Shown: in pieces, positions 43,935 to 52,874 of the stretch
Numbering within the stretch: position 1 is the first letter of the stretch
Layout of the letters: each line of letters opens with the position of its first letter
Origin: an uncultured Shimia sp.
GTDB lineage: Bacteria; Pseudomonadota; Alphaproteobacteria; Rhodobacterales; Rhodobacteraceae
Direction: 5' to 3'
Assembly (NCBI GenBank): GCA_937897325.1
Contig: CALCOY010000026.1
Coordinates: 100,891-164,890, forward strand
DNA: 64,000 nucleotides
Translations under genes and position numbers: made by a program
Notes under the pieces: generated by a model
What the model saw: the letters and a program-made list of their open reading frames with translations, nothing else
Told to the model about the DNA's origin: nothing
Database searches by the model: none

Positions 43935-44636
43935 TCAAACAGAAGCGGTCACGCCACCATCAATCCGCCAATTTTGCCCAGTCACATAGGCCGCCTCTTC
44001 CGAAGCAAGATATCCGATCAGTGATGATACCTCATCCGCGCGGCCATACCGGCCCATGGGAATGCGCGCCTTGCGATCGCCGGTTTCAGGAAGGCTGTCG
44101 ATAAAGCCCGGCAGAACATTATTCATGCGCACGTTTTGCGCCGCGTAAGCATCCGCAAAAAGTTTTGCAAAGCTGGCAAGACCTGCCCTGAAGACACCGC
44201 TTGTCGGAAACAGAGGATCCGGTTCAAAAGCGGCGAAAGTCGAAATATTGATGATCGCCCCACCACCCTGTTCGACCATGATCGGTGTGACCAGCCGGGT
44301 CGGTCGGATCACGTTCATCAGGTAGAATTCCATACCCGTGTGCCAGTCATCATCACTGATGTCGAGTATAGGGCCTTTGGGACCATGACCTGCCGAATTA
44401 ATTAAAACATCGATGCGACCAAATGAATTCATGGCCGCATCGATGAAGTTGTGAAGATCGCTATGCTTTTGGTTCGATCCCGTCATTCCAAGGCCGCCCA
44501 GTTCTTTGCCGAGGGCTTCACCTTTGCCTGAAGAGCTTAGCACACCAACCTTGTATCCTTGACCCGCAAGATGGCGTGCGGCGTCAGCCCCCATACCGCT
44601 CCCACCTGCTGTGATCAAAGCTACACGATCTTTCAC
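43935..44636 (-). CDS. Short-chain dehydrogenase/reductase
   Basis: The product of about 233 residues is a classical SDR: NAD(P)-binding VALITAGGSGMGADAARHL (residues 6-24), the NAG-like LINSAGHG, and a C-terminal GQNWRIDGG. The usual YxxxK catalytic pair is replaced: the segment reads FPTSGVFRAGLASFAKLFA, where the Tyr position is Phe or Val. Catalysis may be altered or lost. The start is taken as GTG 44636, which gives the normal SDR N-terminus. It is divergent from a LysR regulator that may control it. Confidence 0.8.
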   Translation of the reverse strand: MKDRVALITAGGSGMGADAARHLAGQGYKVGVLSSSGKGEALGKELGGLGMTGSNQKHSDLHNFIDAAMNSFGRIDVLINSAGHGPKGPILDISDDDWHTGMEFYLMNVIRPTRLVTPIMVEQGGGAIINISTFAAFEPDPLFPTSGVFRAGLASFAKLFADAYAAQNVRMNNVLPGFIDSLPETGDRKARIPMGRYGRADEVSSLIGYLASEEAAYVTGQNWRIDGGVTASV

Positions 44637-44746
44637 TGCCCATTTCCATTTGTTGGTTAGAGCACAGTGATTGCCAGTAATTTGCCCGCTTGACGAACGA
44701 TCCTTTGTCGCCCAAGCCTGTAGTATTCCTACTGGATGTACCATCT

Positions 44747-45598
44747 TTGCGTGTGCCAAACCTCAACGCCTTGCGTGCCTTCGACGCCTCTGCCCGCCAT
44801 CTCAGTTTTCGGGGCGCGGCTGATGAATTACATGTCACGCAAGGGGCTGTGGCACAGCAGATACGGCGTTTGGAGGCTGACCTTGGGGTCGTGCTGTTTC
44901 TGCGCCACGCCCGCGGGTTGGAAATGACGAGCGAGGGGGCCGTTTACGCCAAAGAGATCGGCGCGGCCATGCGGACGATCAGCGATGCCACCCGGAACCT
45001 GTTCCCGCAGGAAAAAACCCTGACAATCAGCGCCCCGCCCTCATTTGCCACTAAATGGCTGATGCCCCGCATCAACGATTTGTCGACGGCCTTGCCCGGC
45101 TTGCAAGTCAACGTGATCGCCGACGAAAAACGCGTGGCGATCCGCAAGGCGCAGGTTGACCTGGCCATACGGCAGGGGGCCGCTCGACAGGAAACCGGGG
45201 TGACGGAAGAGCTGCTTTGCGATCTCGATCCAGTCGTGGTGTGCCGCGCGGAAGATACGTTCGATGAACGAGCGTTTCAGAAGATCGAGGATTTCGCCAG
45301 TACCGATCTGATTGAAGACAGCCACAGACATTGGGCGCACTTTCTGGGGCAGGTCGGGCAAAAACCGCTGAAGCCGGTCATGCTGGTCAATCAGACCGCA
45401 CTGGCAATGGATGCTGCAGCGGCTGGCCAGGGATTTGCAATCATCCCGGCCATTTTTCTGCGCGGCGCCAACCTCAAGGTCATTTTTCGCATCGGAAAGC
45501 CCGCGCCCAGCAGCTTTTACATCCGATGGTCGCAGACAGATGCCCGACAGGTGGCAGATCTTGTCACGTGGCTGAAAAATGTGGTCGCAAAGGTCTGA
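44747..45598 (+). CDS. LysR family transcriptional regulator (GcvA-like)
   Basis: The product of about 283 residues has an N-terminal winged helix-turn-helix (PNLNALRAFDASARHLSFRG, then AADELHVTQGAVAQQIRRLE), which is the GcvA-like variant. A substrate-binding domain follows (about 90-280). The start is unclear. TTG 44747 gives the family N-terminus with GGATG upstream, while a TTG at 44690 would add 19 residues. It is divergent from the SDR gene. A target other than that gene cannot be named. Confidence 0.85.
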   Translation: MRVPNLNALRAFDASARHLSFRGAADELHVTQGAVAQQIRRLEADLGVVLFLRHARGLEMTSEGAVYAKEIGAAMRTISDATRNLFPQEKTLTISAPPSFATKWLMPRINDLSTALPGLQVNVIADEKRVAIRKAQVDLAIRQGAARQETGVTEELLCDLDPVVVCRAEDTFDERAFQKIEDFASTDLIEDSHRHWAHFLGQVGQKPLKPVMLVNQTALAMDAAAAGQGFAIIPAIFLRGANLKVIFRIGKPAPSSFYIRWSQTDARQVADLVTWLKNVVAKV

Positions 45599-45610
45599 GG
45601 CGATCCGCGG

Positions 45611-46141
45611 TCAGCTTGTGCAGCGACCTTCCGCGTCTTCGACCGCCGCCGTAAAGCCAAGCAATGAGAATGTATCTGTCGTGGTTGTACCCCGGCTCGA
45701 CAATCCGGTTACTACTGCATTCGCACCACGCTTCATCGCTGTCACGATCTTGGCGTCTTCCGCCTCGCTCGCGGGCCAGGCCCATTCGCCATCGGTAAAG
45801 AGCTCAAACTCCGTGCCGCTGATATTGACATTGACCGACGATCCACTGGCAAAGGGATATCCGCCGGTAAAAGCGACCTGACCGCTGGCCCCGGCATTCG
45901 GGCGAAAAAAAACCATCAGAAGGATCTGCCCGCGCGTTGCGGCAACAACGCGCCCGTCCCGCCTGTTCACAGTTTCGGTCGGGGTCGAAACGCTCCAGCA
46001 TTCCTTGGGATCTTCTTCCGTGAAAACGTTCCAATCCGTTTTGACCGCAACGCGATTGTCGCTCGTCTCTTGCGCAAATGCGCTTCCCATCGTGAGAGCA
46101 AACGCTGCAAGCCCCGCAAACCAATTCTTCGCTAACCGCAT
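45611..46141 (-). CDS. IalB family (invasion-associated locus B) exported protein
   Basis: The 176-residue protein has a clear signal peptide (NWFAGLAAFALTMGSAFA|QE). The mature part matches the IalB family: VKTDWNVFTEEDPKECWSVS, then ILLMVFFRPNAGASGQVAFT and a C-terminal cysteine (EGRCTS) that may pair with the earlier one. The family is common in alphaproteobacteria as a periplasmic protein. The name comes from Bartonella and does not imply invasion here. Confidence 0.85.
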   Translation of the reverse strand: MRLAKNWFAGLAAFALTMGSAFAQETSDNRVAVKTDWNVFTEEDPKECWSVSTPTETVNRRDGRVVAATRGQILLMVFFRPNAGASGQVAFTGGYPFASGSSVNVNISGTEFELFTDGEWAWPASEAEDAKIVTAMKRGANAVVTGLSSRGTTTTDTFSLLGFTAAVEDAEGRCTS

Positions 46142-46280
46142 GAATACAGCCTCCAGCTGTCCGTAACCTCAATCCGTCGAGCCCCCTGCCACGCCGTCTG
46201 CCGCTGCGCTGAAGGTAAGGGGCCTCGCTATTTTCGACAAAATGCACAATAGAACAGAAGCAACAGCAGGCGAAAGACGA

Positions 46281-46300
46281 ATTGGCACGAATTCGCCAAT
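46281..46300. promoter_or_regulatory. Hyphenated dyad just upstream of the asparaginase gene
   Basis: ATTGGC (46281-46286) and GCCAAT (46295-46300) are perfect inverted copies around ACGAATTC. The dyad ends 17 bp before the asparaginase ATG, partly next to its GAGGGA ribosome-binding site. It could be an operator. Confidence 0.35.
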
Positions 46301-46317
46301 AAGTGAGGGAAAAATTC

Positions 46318-47298
46318 ATGACAGATCCAGTGGTTCTGGCCGAAGCCTGGCGTGGGCCATTTCTGGAAAGCGCACATTGCGGTCATGCGGTCATTTGCGA
46401 CGAAAACGGAGAGATCGTGGAAGCCTGGGGCGATCCGGATGCCGTGGTCCTGCCCCGCAGTTCTGCAAAGATGATCCAAGCCTTGCCTTTGATAGAAAGC
46501 GGGGCGGCCAATGCCCACGGGCTTCAGACCGAACACCTCGCCCTCGCCTGCGCTTCACATCAAGGCGCTGATATCCACACATCGCGCGTCATTGCCTGGT
46601 TGAACCACATCGGATGTGTCGATGATGATCTGCGTTGCGGGCCGCATATGCCCAAGGACCCCGTGGCAAAGCGGTCACTCATCAAATCCGACGCCTCGCC
46701 CTGCCAGCACCACAACAATTGCTCAGGCAAGCATGCGGGCTTTCTGACCCTGGCCCAACACCTCGGGGCGGGCCCAGAATACATCGACATAGATCATCCG
46801 GTACAACAGGCTTGTCTTGAGGCGTTTGAGCGGACAACGGGTATGGCTAGTCCGGGCCATGGGATCGACGGATGCTCTGCCCCGAACTTTGCAACGACCC
46901 TGCATGGGATGGCCCGGGCGATGGCGCATTTTGCCTCTGCCCCCACAGACAGTGCGCAGGCGCTGCTGGTCGACGCCATGTCCCGACATCCTGATCTGGT
47001 CGCCGGAGAAGGACGTGCTTGCACCCGGCTTATGCGCGCAATGGACGGAAGGGTCGCCATCAAGACGGGGGCTGAGGCCTTCTTCATAGCGATCCTGCCA
47101 GAACAGAAACGCGGCGTTGCGCTCAAGATCGTGGACGGTGGCACACGCGCGGCGGAATGCGCGATCGCCGCGATTCTTGTTCGACTGGGCGCCCTAGCCG
47201 CAGATCATCCGGAAGCTTTGGCCTACACCAATGGCGCGATCACTAATTGCCGCAGCATTGAAACGGGTCATCTGCGTGCAGCGCCAACCCTGATCTAG
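46318..47298 (+). CDS. Asparaginase II family protein
   Basis: The 326-residue protein matches the PF06089-type (plant/rhizobial, thermolabile) asparaginases, unrelated to the E. coli AnsA/AnsB fold. Motifs: RGPFLESAHCGHAVICDENG, LPRSSAKMIQALPLIESGAA, ALACASHQGADIHT (serine/His region), NNCSGKHAGFL and the C-terminal GRVAIKTGAEA. It hydrolyses L-asparagine to aspartate and ammonia. ATG 46318 was selected over an in-frame GTG at 46303, because GAGGGA lies at the right distance. It feeds aspartate, an intermediate of the bhc-encoded cycle. Confidence 0.88.
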   Translation: MTDPVVLAEAWRGPFLESAHCGHAVICDENGEIVEAWGDPDAVVLPRSSAKMIQALPLIESGAANAHGLQTEHLALACASHQGADIHTSRVIAWLNHIGCVDDDLRCGPHMPKDPVAKRSLIKSDASPCQHHNNCSGKHAGFLTLAQHLGAGPEYIDIDHPVQQACLEAFERTTGMASPGHGIDGCSAPNFATTLHGMARAMAHFASAPTDSAQALLVDAMSRHPDLVAGEGRACTRLMRAMDGRVAIKTGAEAFFIAILPEQKRGVALKIVDGGTRAAECAIAAILVRLGALAADHPEALAYTNGAITNCRSIETGHLRAAPTLI

Positions 47299-47303
47299 AC
47301 GTA

Positions 47304-48062
47304 TCAGAGGGCCTGGTAGGCCTCTGCCAGTTGCTTCATCGCGATCCGGTATGGGCCCGGCCCAAAGCTTGCGCGCGCGACACCCAGATCCGCCACCGCC
47401 GCGACTGAGTTGAGAGGGCCAGCCATCATCACGTTTACCGGCAGGTTGGTTTCGTTGCAAATCCTCTGGATGACGCCTGTATCAACAAGGCCCGGCACAA
47501 AAAATCCGCTGGCGCCTGCCTCGGCATAGGCGGCAGCACGCTCCAATGCTTCTTCCACAAAATCCGCTGAATCTGCTGTGCTATCCGCTTTGAGGTAAAT
47601 GTCGGTCCGCGCATTGATGAAGAACGGAATGCCCTGTTCGTCGGCCATCTGACGCACCGCATCAATCCGAGCGGCCTGGTCAGCAACGGGATAAAGCCCG
47701 TCACCTCCGACGATCTGATCTTCAAAGTTGATGCCGACCGCTCCAGCCGAAATGACCTTCTGGACGTTAGCCGCGACCTCTTCGGGCGCGCTTGCATAGC
47801 CTCCCTCAAAGTCTAGGCTAACAGGTACATCGACAGTGGCGACGATGCGCTCCAACACTTTCAAAAGCAGATCCAGCGGGATGCTCTCGCCATCTGGATA
47901 GCCCTGCGCTCCGGCCACGGACCAACTGCCGGTTGCAACGGCGGGAGCCCCCGCATTGGCAAGCGCCTTGGCCCCACCGGCATCCCAAATATTATAAAGC
48001 ACAAGGGGCGAACCGGGAACGTGCAAGGAAGCGAACTGGTTGGCTTTGTCAGCTTGGGTCAT
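47304..48062 (-). CDS. Isocitrate lyase/PEP mutase superfamily protein
   Basis: The 252-residue barrel enzyme has YNIWDAGGAKALANAGAPAV, the metal-site region LDFEGGYA, INFEDQIVGGDGLYPVADQA and NARTD. It lacks the KKCGH-type catalytic loop of true isocitrate lyase and the methylisocitrate-lyase motif, so it is probably a C-C or C-P lyase/mutase of the phosphonomutase type with unknown substrate. It is convergent with asparaginase. It does not provide a glyoxylate bypass by sequence evidence. Confidence 0.82.
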   Translation of the reverse strand: MTQADKANQFASLHVPGSPLVLYNIWDAGGAKALANAGAPAVATGSWSVAGAQGYPDGESIPLDLLLKVLERIVATVDVPVSLDFEGGYASAPEEVAANVQKVISAGAVGINFEDQIVGGDGLYPVADQAARIDAVRQMADEQGIPFFINARTDIYLKADSTADSADFVEEALERAAAYAEAGASGFFVPGLVDTGVIQRICNETNLPVNVMMAGPLNSVAAVADLGVARASFGPGPYRIAMKQLAEAYQAL

Positions 48063-48191
48063 CGGGTGGCCTTTCATTGGGCAGATCGGAATGAATGCCC
48101 ACTAATGCCCATATCTCGCCCGGTGCAGCAAGTCAGGGCGGCGACTGAATGCCGCCACACCCAAGCGTCGAAGGCACTGAAGCTACCCCAT

Positions 48192-49473
48192 CTAGAAATG
48201 GATCTTACGCATCAACTGGCGCCCATCGCGATTTATGACAACGTCAAAGAACGCACCGCCCTTGTCCTTCTCGAGGCGTAAAACCCGGGTCAGCTTCATG
48301 CGTGTGTCGAACATCTCGCCCGTGGAAAAATAGCTGAGGATCTGATCGCCCGGCTCAACCCCACCCGTCCGATCCTCGGGGGTTGTAACCAGGAAAGTCT
48401 TCCAGACGCCCTCAACGCAGATCGTCACAAACTGCATCCTATTGCTGAGGAGCGTGTTCTGCGTGGCCGGCAAGATTAGCACTTCTTCGGTGGATCGTGC
48501 GCCGCGAGTCTTAACTCCAAGCCGCAAAAAGATCTGCTGCTTTTCCTCAGGATCCATCGAGATCGCAGCACCGCCGAAAGATCCTCAATCCGATCAAGCG
48601 AGATGCCATTGACCGAACGGACCGCCAGCTCTTTTTCCAGCCAAGGCCACAGTCCGTTGTCGATCGTGCCCACCACGGTCGGATCGTTCAAGGACGCCTC
48701 AAAGGGAAGCCCGACAGACCGTTCGGACGACAAAAGACGATCAGCGGCCGGGGTTTGGCCTCAGCCGCACGTTCAAACATCTGGATGGTGCTTTGATACA
48801 GCCGACCAGCCCTTTCGAGCTCACCCAAGAACGCGGCCCGGTCCGGCCGGCGCTCACGTTGAAAGACATCGCGCATGCTGGTTCGCCCATCGAAGACCTC
48901 TCCGGTTGGCACATATCGGATAAGCCGATCACCGGGACAGAAGTCTTTGATCAGTTCCATGGGCACCCGGATCAGGATCGACTCTCAGGCGCCATCCTCG
49001 TGGCGCGAACGGAAGCGCATGCCGTTTTTCAGCACGGTGTATTGCGTGATGAAAGGGATCAGCCGTTCTTCAATCAGGTTGCAATCGCCGTCCTTGCCAA
49101 CGCCAACCTTGACATCAAGATGCGTATCTTCGCCCGGCTCCGATGTCATTCTCAAGACCGCTGGCAGGGCGGGAACGGATGTGACCCGAATGCCATTGAC
49201 GGCGTAAAGGCGCATGCCTTTCTTTACCCAGGGCCAGGCATCATCAATCACCCGGCCAACAGTCTTGGGGTTCTTCTCACTCGCTTCAAACGGCAGTTGT
49301 ATTATCCAATGCGACAACAGAACGGCCCCTTCCTTGCCGACCTTTGTCGGAGGTCCTTTGGAGATCGCATCCATTGCGCTGGCGGTTTCGGAACAGGAAT
49401 AAGTGGCAATACGGAAAACTTTATGGCTCAGCAGTGACAATAGCCCAAAAGAGGAAAACACTGGGAATGCCAC
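48192..49473 (-). pseudogene. Broken gene for a PDZ-like repeat protein
   Basis: One long protein is interrupted three times. From 49473 the frame runs to a TGA at 48985-48987. The same frame resumes at once with ESILIRVPMELIKDFCPGDR and runs to about 48740, shifts to another frame, then shifts again near 48550 and ends at 48192. The pieces contain a repeated unit: LPFEASEKNPKTVGRVIDDA then WPWVKKGMRLYAVNGIRV, and LPFEASLNDPTVVGTIDNGL then WPWLEKELAVRSVNGISL. A third EPGDQILSYFSTGE-like segment follows. VNG and GDxI motifs suggest PDZ-like domains. One nonsense codon and two frameshifts point to a real pseudogene. Confidence 0.6.
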
Positions 49474-49491
49474 CGATGAAGGTTCGGTGCT

Positions 49492-50292
49492 CTAGTCCAG
49501 TATGATCGGTTGCAGCGGCCCACGGTCCAAACGTATCAAATGGTCGGCCTTGTCACTCGGAAACGATGCTCGGACCAATGGATCATGACCAGGGATGATT
49601 AAGTCTGGATGGCTTGCCAAACGCTCAAGTGTCTCAAAACCATCAAGCATGTTCTGAAGGTCAATCACGATTGGGAACGGCTTTCTAAGGCGTAGATTCT
49701 CGTAGTAATGCGCCGCATCCGAGGCGAGAACCAACCAACCGGCCTCTGTCCTGACCCGCACGGCCTGCAACCCGCGACTATGGCCGCCTATGCAGTGAAC
49801 CGTGACGCCCTCGGCTACTTCGGCTGAGCCATCATGAAAGACAAGCTTGCCGGAATAGAGACGCTGGATTGCATCGCAGATATGTCTGGCCGTGAACGGC
49901 ATGCGTAATGTGTCATGACACATGCACGGGCCCGTGGCGTACGCCATTTCAGCGGATTGAAGATGTAGCGTCGCGTTGGGAAAAAGATGAAGCCCGCCTG
50001 CGTGGTCATAGTGGAGATGCGTTACGATCAATTTGGTCACATCTTCTGGCTTGATACCAAGCGGGGCCAGCGCCAGATGTGGCTCCATCCGGATCGGGCG
50101 ATCTCGTGCCTCGGCTTCAGCACTGTCATAACCGGTATCAACCAGAATGATCTCTTCGCCCCGACGCAGAACCCACATAAAGTAGTCCATGGCATGTGGC
50201 GCGTCGTGATTATCATCGAAAATGAAACTGTCCGATCTGGTCCGGCTGTTTCGGTCTGCGTACTTGACCGCATGGACCTGCCAAACGCTCAT
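49492..50292 (-). CDS. Metallo-beta-lactamase-fold lactonase-like hydrolase
   Basis: The 266-residue protein has the HxHxDH zinc motif as THLHYDHAGG (H92, H94, D96, H97), with later ligands in CIGGHSRG, VLASDAAHYYENL and PGHDP. The overall layout follows N-acyl-homoserine-lactone lactonases of the AiiA/AttM type. The true substrate could also be another lactone or ester. It overlaps the upstream ABM gene by 4 bp (ATGA), so they are co-translated. No quorum-sensing genes are seen nearby. Confidence 0.82.
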   Translation of the reverse strand: MSVWQVHAVKYADRNSRTRSDSFIFDDNHDAPHAMDYFMWVLRRGEEIILVDTGYDSAEAEARDRPIRMEPHLALAPLGIKPEDVTKLIVTHLHYDHAGGLHLFPNATLHLQSAEMAYATGPCMCHDTLRMPFTARHICDAIQRLYSGKLVFHDGSAEVAEGVTVHCIGGHSRGLQAVRVRTEAGWLVLASDAAHYYENLRLRKPFPIVIDLQNMLDGFETLERLASHPDLIIPGHDPLVRASFPSDKADHLIRLDRGPLQPIILD

Positions 50293-50579
50293 CTTGCGAC
50301 CCGAGTATATGTTCTGATTTTCTTGCTTTTGATCATCGACGCCACTTCTGCGTCAAAGCTCTGAAAATGTGAGCTGGCCAGATGCGTATCAAAAGCCGAC
50401 CTGTCAGTGTAGATCTCATAGAGAAAAACCTCATTTGGCCGGGTGTCTTCAGTCAGAACATCGAATTGCAGACACCCTTCTTCCGTGTTCCTCGAAAGCG
50501 CTGCATTGCGCTTCATCAGCGGCATGAATGCATCCATCTGACCATTTGAAATCTCGAACGTAACGCATACCGCATACAT
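50289..50579 (-). CDS. Antibiotic biosynthesis monooxygenase (ABM) domain protein
   Basis: The 96-residue single-domain protein is of the ABM/YgiN type: MYAVCVTFEISNGQMDAFMP, then EEGCLQFDVLTEDTRPNEVF and YEIYTDRSAFDTHLASSHFQ. Such small dimers act on quinols or as cofactor-free monooxygenases. It overlaps the lactonase-like gene at the 3' end, suggesting linked roles in modifying or opening a cyclic compound. Confidence 0.82.
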   Translation of the reverse strand: MYAVCVTFEISNGQMDAFMPLMKRNAALSRNTEEGCLQFDVLTEDTRPNEVFLYEIYTDRSAFDTHLASSHFQSFDAEVASMIKSKKIRTYTRVAR

Positions 50580-50661
50580 GCCTTCATCCTCTTTTTTACC
50601 AACCTATAACACACCATTCAGAAGCGTATGCTGTGAAAGCGCAAGAGCTTGCCCATTTTCG

Positions 50662-50690
50662 TTGACATCCTAATTAATGTATACTTTAAT
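50662..50690 (+). promoter_or_regulatory. Strong sigma70-type promoter with GTATAC palindrome
   Basis: TTGACA (50662-50667) is a perfect -35, and TTTAAT (50685-50690) matches the -10 at 5 of 6 positions with a 17-bp spacer. Inside the spacer, GTATAC (50679-50684) forms the centre of an 18-bp near-palindrome (50673-50690, two mismatched positions). It resembles the GTnnnAC cores bound by FadR-type GntR regulators. The operon's third gene is such a regulator. Confidence 0.65.
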
Positions 50691-50757
50691 GAATGCATTG
50701 GGAAAGACCAGTTCGAACCGACTGGAAAAGCTGCAAAACCACTCACACAGGAACATA

Positions 50758-51849
50758 ATGTCCGCGTTCAAGATCGCTGTATTCGAAGGAGACGGCATCG
50801 GCCCTGAGATCATGAAACCGACGGTAGATCTTCTGCGTCGAATGTCTTCGGTTGCAAAAACCTATGATCTTACATTCGAAAACCTGCCGGGCGGCGCTGG
50901 ATGCTATACGGATATGGGCGAGAGCCTGCCCAAAGCATCGCTGGCAGTTGCGGGTGCAGCGGACGCAATTTTGCTGTCGGCCATGGGGCTGCCAGACATC
51001 CGGTATCCGGACGGGACAGAGATTACTCCCCAAATCGACTTGCGGATGGCGTTCGATCTGTTCGCAGGTATCCGTCCCGTCCGGATCCCCCCGGGAGGCT
51101 TGAGCCCGCTGAAGATGCCTGCCGGAAAATCCGTTGACTTCGTGCTTGTGCGGGAAAGCACAGAGGGGCTGTTTTACACCCAAGGCAAGGGAAAGGTTGA
51201 ACATGACGAGGCCCGCGAAACGCTGCGGATAACCCGTGGCACCTCTGAAAAACTATTCGAATTCGCCTTCAACCTCGCGACCGATCGAAAGGCGCAAGGT
51301 CAGGGTACCGGTCGCGTAACGTGCGTGGACAAAGCCAATGTTTTCAGAGCTTTCGCGTTCTTCCGGGAGATCTTTGACAAAACCGCCGGGGAGCATCCCG
51401 CGATTGAGGCCGATCATGCATATGTCGACGCCATGGCCCTCTGGATGGTGCAAAGGCCCTGGGACTTCGATGTTCTGGTCACCGAGAACATGTTCGGGGA
51501 CATATTGTCGGATCTGGGGGCTGGCTTGATGGGCGGTCTCGGCGTCGCTCCGTCGGCGGATATCGGTCAGGACCACGCCGTCTTCCAACCCTGTCATGGC
51601 TCTGCACCCGACATTGCAGGGCTGGGGGTCGCCAATCCGTTCGCCATGGTTCTGTCAGCGGCAATGATGCTCGATTGGCTCGGACTTCGGCACAACAACA
51701 CCGAAATGGCCAAAGATGCAGCACGGCTCCGCGAAGCGGTCGACGGCCAGATCATCGGACGCAAGGCACTGACCGGCGACATCGGCGGAACGGCCCGCAC
51801 CGATGAGGCCGTCGCGGCGCTGACAGACGCTCTTTTTGCAGCAGCCTGA
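50758..51849 (+). CDS. Isocitrate/isopropylmalate dehydrogenase family protein
   Basis: The 363-residue beta-decarboxylating dehydrogenase has IAVFEGDGIGPEIM, the substrate-site region FVLVRESTEGLFYTQGKG, VDAMALWMVQRPWDFDVLVT (metal Asp), and ENMFGDILSDLGAGLMGGLG with CHGSAPDIAG near the C-terminus. It is not LeuB-like in context, so the substrate could be a tartrate-, malate- or isopropylmalate-type 2-hydroxy acid. ATG 50758 has AGGAACATA upstream. It shares its last base with the next gene's ATG, and both run with a GntR regulator in one operon. Confidence 0.85.
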   Translation: MSAFKIAVFEGDGIGPEIMKPTVDLLRRMSSVAKTYDLTFENLPGGAGCYTDMGESLPKASLAVAGAADAILLSAMGLPDIRYPDGTEITPQIDLRMAFDLFAGIRPVRIPPGGLSPLKMPAGKSVDFVLVRESTEGLFYTQGKGKVEHDEARETLRITRGTSEKLFEFAFNLATDRKAQGQGTGRVTCVDKANVFRAFAFFREIFDKTAGEHPAIEADHAYVDAMALWMVQRPWDFDVLVTENMFGDILSDLGAGLMGGLGVAPSADIGQDHAVFQPCHGSAPDIAGLGVANPFAMVLSAAMMLDWLGLRHNNTEMAKDAARLREAVDGQIIGRKALTGDIGGTARTDEAVAALTDALFAAA

Positions 51850-52874
51850 TGCGGGTCGTTTGCGTCGGTGCAGGATACTTCAGCCAATTCCATTTAGACG
51901 GATGGCAACGCGTCAAAGGCGCAGAGCTTGTCGGGATATGCGATATTGATCCACAGAAGGCCAAGGCAACCGGTCTACCGGTCTTTGAAAGCGCTGATCG
52001 GATGCTGTCGCAGACCAACGCGGATGTTCTTGACGTCATTCTGCCCCCGACCGCTCAGGCCGATGCCATCCGGGCGGGGTTGAACGCAAACCTAAGGGCG
52101 ATCATTTGTCAGAAACCGTTTTGCCAATCTCCCGACGAAGCAGTGGAGATGGCAACATTGGCAGAAGAAGCTAATGTGCCGCTGATTGTTCATGAAAACT
52201 TTCGTTTTCAGCCATGGTACCGGACCATTCGGAACGCCATCCAAGAAGGTCGCATCGGCACCCCGCTTCAGGCCACCTTCCGCCTGCGGCCGGGAGATGG
52301 CCAGGGTGCCGAGGCATATCTGGCCCGACAACCGTATTTTCAGAAAATGGAACGGTTCTTGGTCCATGAAACAGCTGTCCACTGGATTGATACATTCCGC
52401 TTTCTGTTTGGCGATCCGACCGCAGTCTATGCCGATTTGCGGCGGATCAATCCGGCCATTTCGGGTGAGGATGCAGGCTATCTGATCTTCGATCATCCGA
52501 ATGCCGTGCGCAGCATTTTCGACGGCAACAGACTATTGGATCACGCCGCGGACAATACGCGCTGCACGATGGGCGAGGGGCTGTTTGAAGGCACTGAGGG
52601 TACTCTGGAACTTGAGGGCGACGGCTCGGTCCACCTCCGGACATTTGGCGAAACCGCCTCGGAAACGCTCATGCCCGCCGATACGTCAAACACCTTTGGC
52701 GGGGATTGCGCCCGTCGATTGCAACAACATGTGGTCGATGCGCTTAACGGGGCCGGAGAATTGGAAAACAGGGCCCAAAACTACCTCAAAGTTGTTCAAA
52801 TCGAGGCCGCACTCTATCGTTCGGCCGCAAAAGGCCAAAAAATAAGCTTGCATCAAGATGCCCAACCAAACTGA
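51849..52874 (+). CDS. Gfo/Idh/MocA family oxidoreductase
   Basis: The 341-residue protein has an N-terminal Rossmann domain (VCVGAGYFSQFHLDGWQRVK; DIDPQKAKATG), the lysine-containing catalytic loop ICQKPFCQSPDEAVEM (E-K-P variant read as Q-K-P) and VHENFRFQPWYRTIRNA. The C-terminal domain is of the GFO type with HETAVHWIDTFRFLFGDP. It probably oxidises a sugar, inositol or hydroxy acid. It is translationally coupled to the dehydrogenase before it and overlaps the GntR gene by 17 bp. Confidence 0.85.
   Translation: MRVVCVGAGYFSQFHLDGWQRVKGAELVGICDIDPQKAKATGLPVFESADRMLSQTNADVLDVILPPTAQADAIRAGLNANLRAIICQKPFCQSPDEAVEMATLAEEANVPLIVHENFRFQPWYRTIRNAIQEGRIGTPLQATFRLRPGDGQGAEAYLARQPYFQKMERFLVHETAVHWIDTFRFLFGDPTAVYADLRRINPAISGEDAGYLIFDHPNAVRSIFDGNRLLDHAADNTRCTMGEGLFEGTEGTLELEGDGSVHLRTFGETASETLMPADTSNTFGGDCARRLQQHVVDALNGAGELENRAQNYLKVVQIEAALYRSAAKGQKISLHQDAQPN

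Noticed and set aside
44637..44759. N-terminal extension of the SDR protein
   Set aside because: The extra residues precede the glycine-rich strand that normally begins SDR proteins and overlap the divergent LysR start region.
47304..48062. Isocitrate lyase
   Set aside because: The protein is too short and lacks the KKCGH-type loop. It only belongs to the superfamily.
49492..50292. Evidence for quorum quenching as a fact
   Set aside because: The zinc motif fits lactonases, but many relatives cut other substrates and no signalling genes are nearby.
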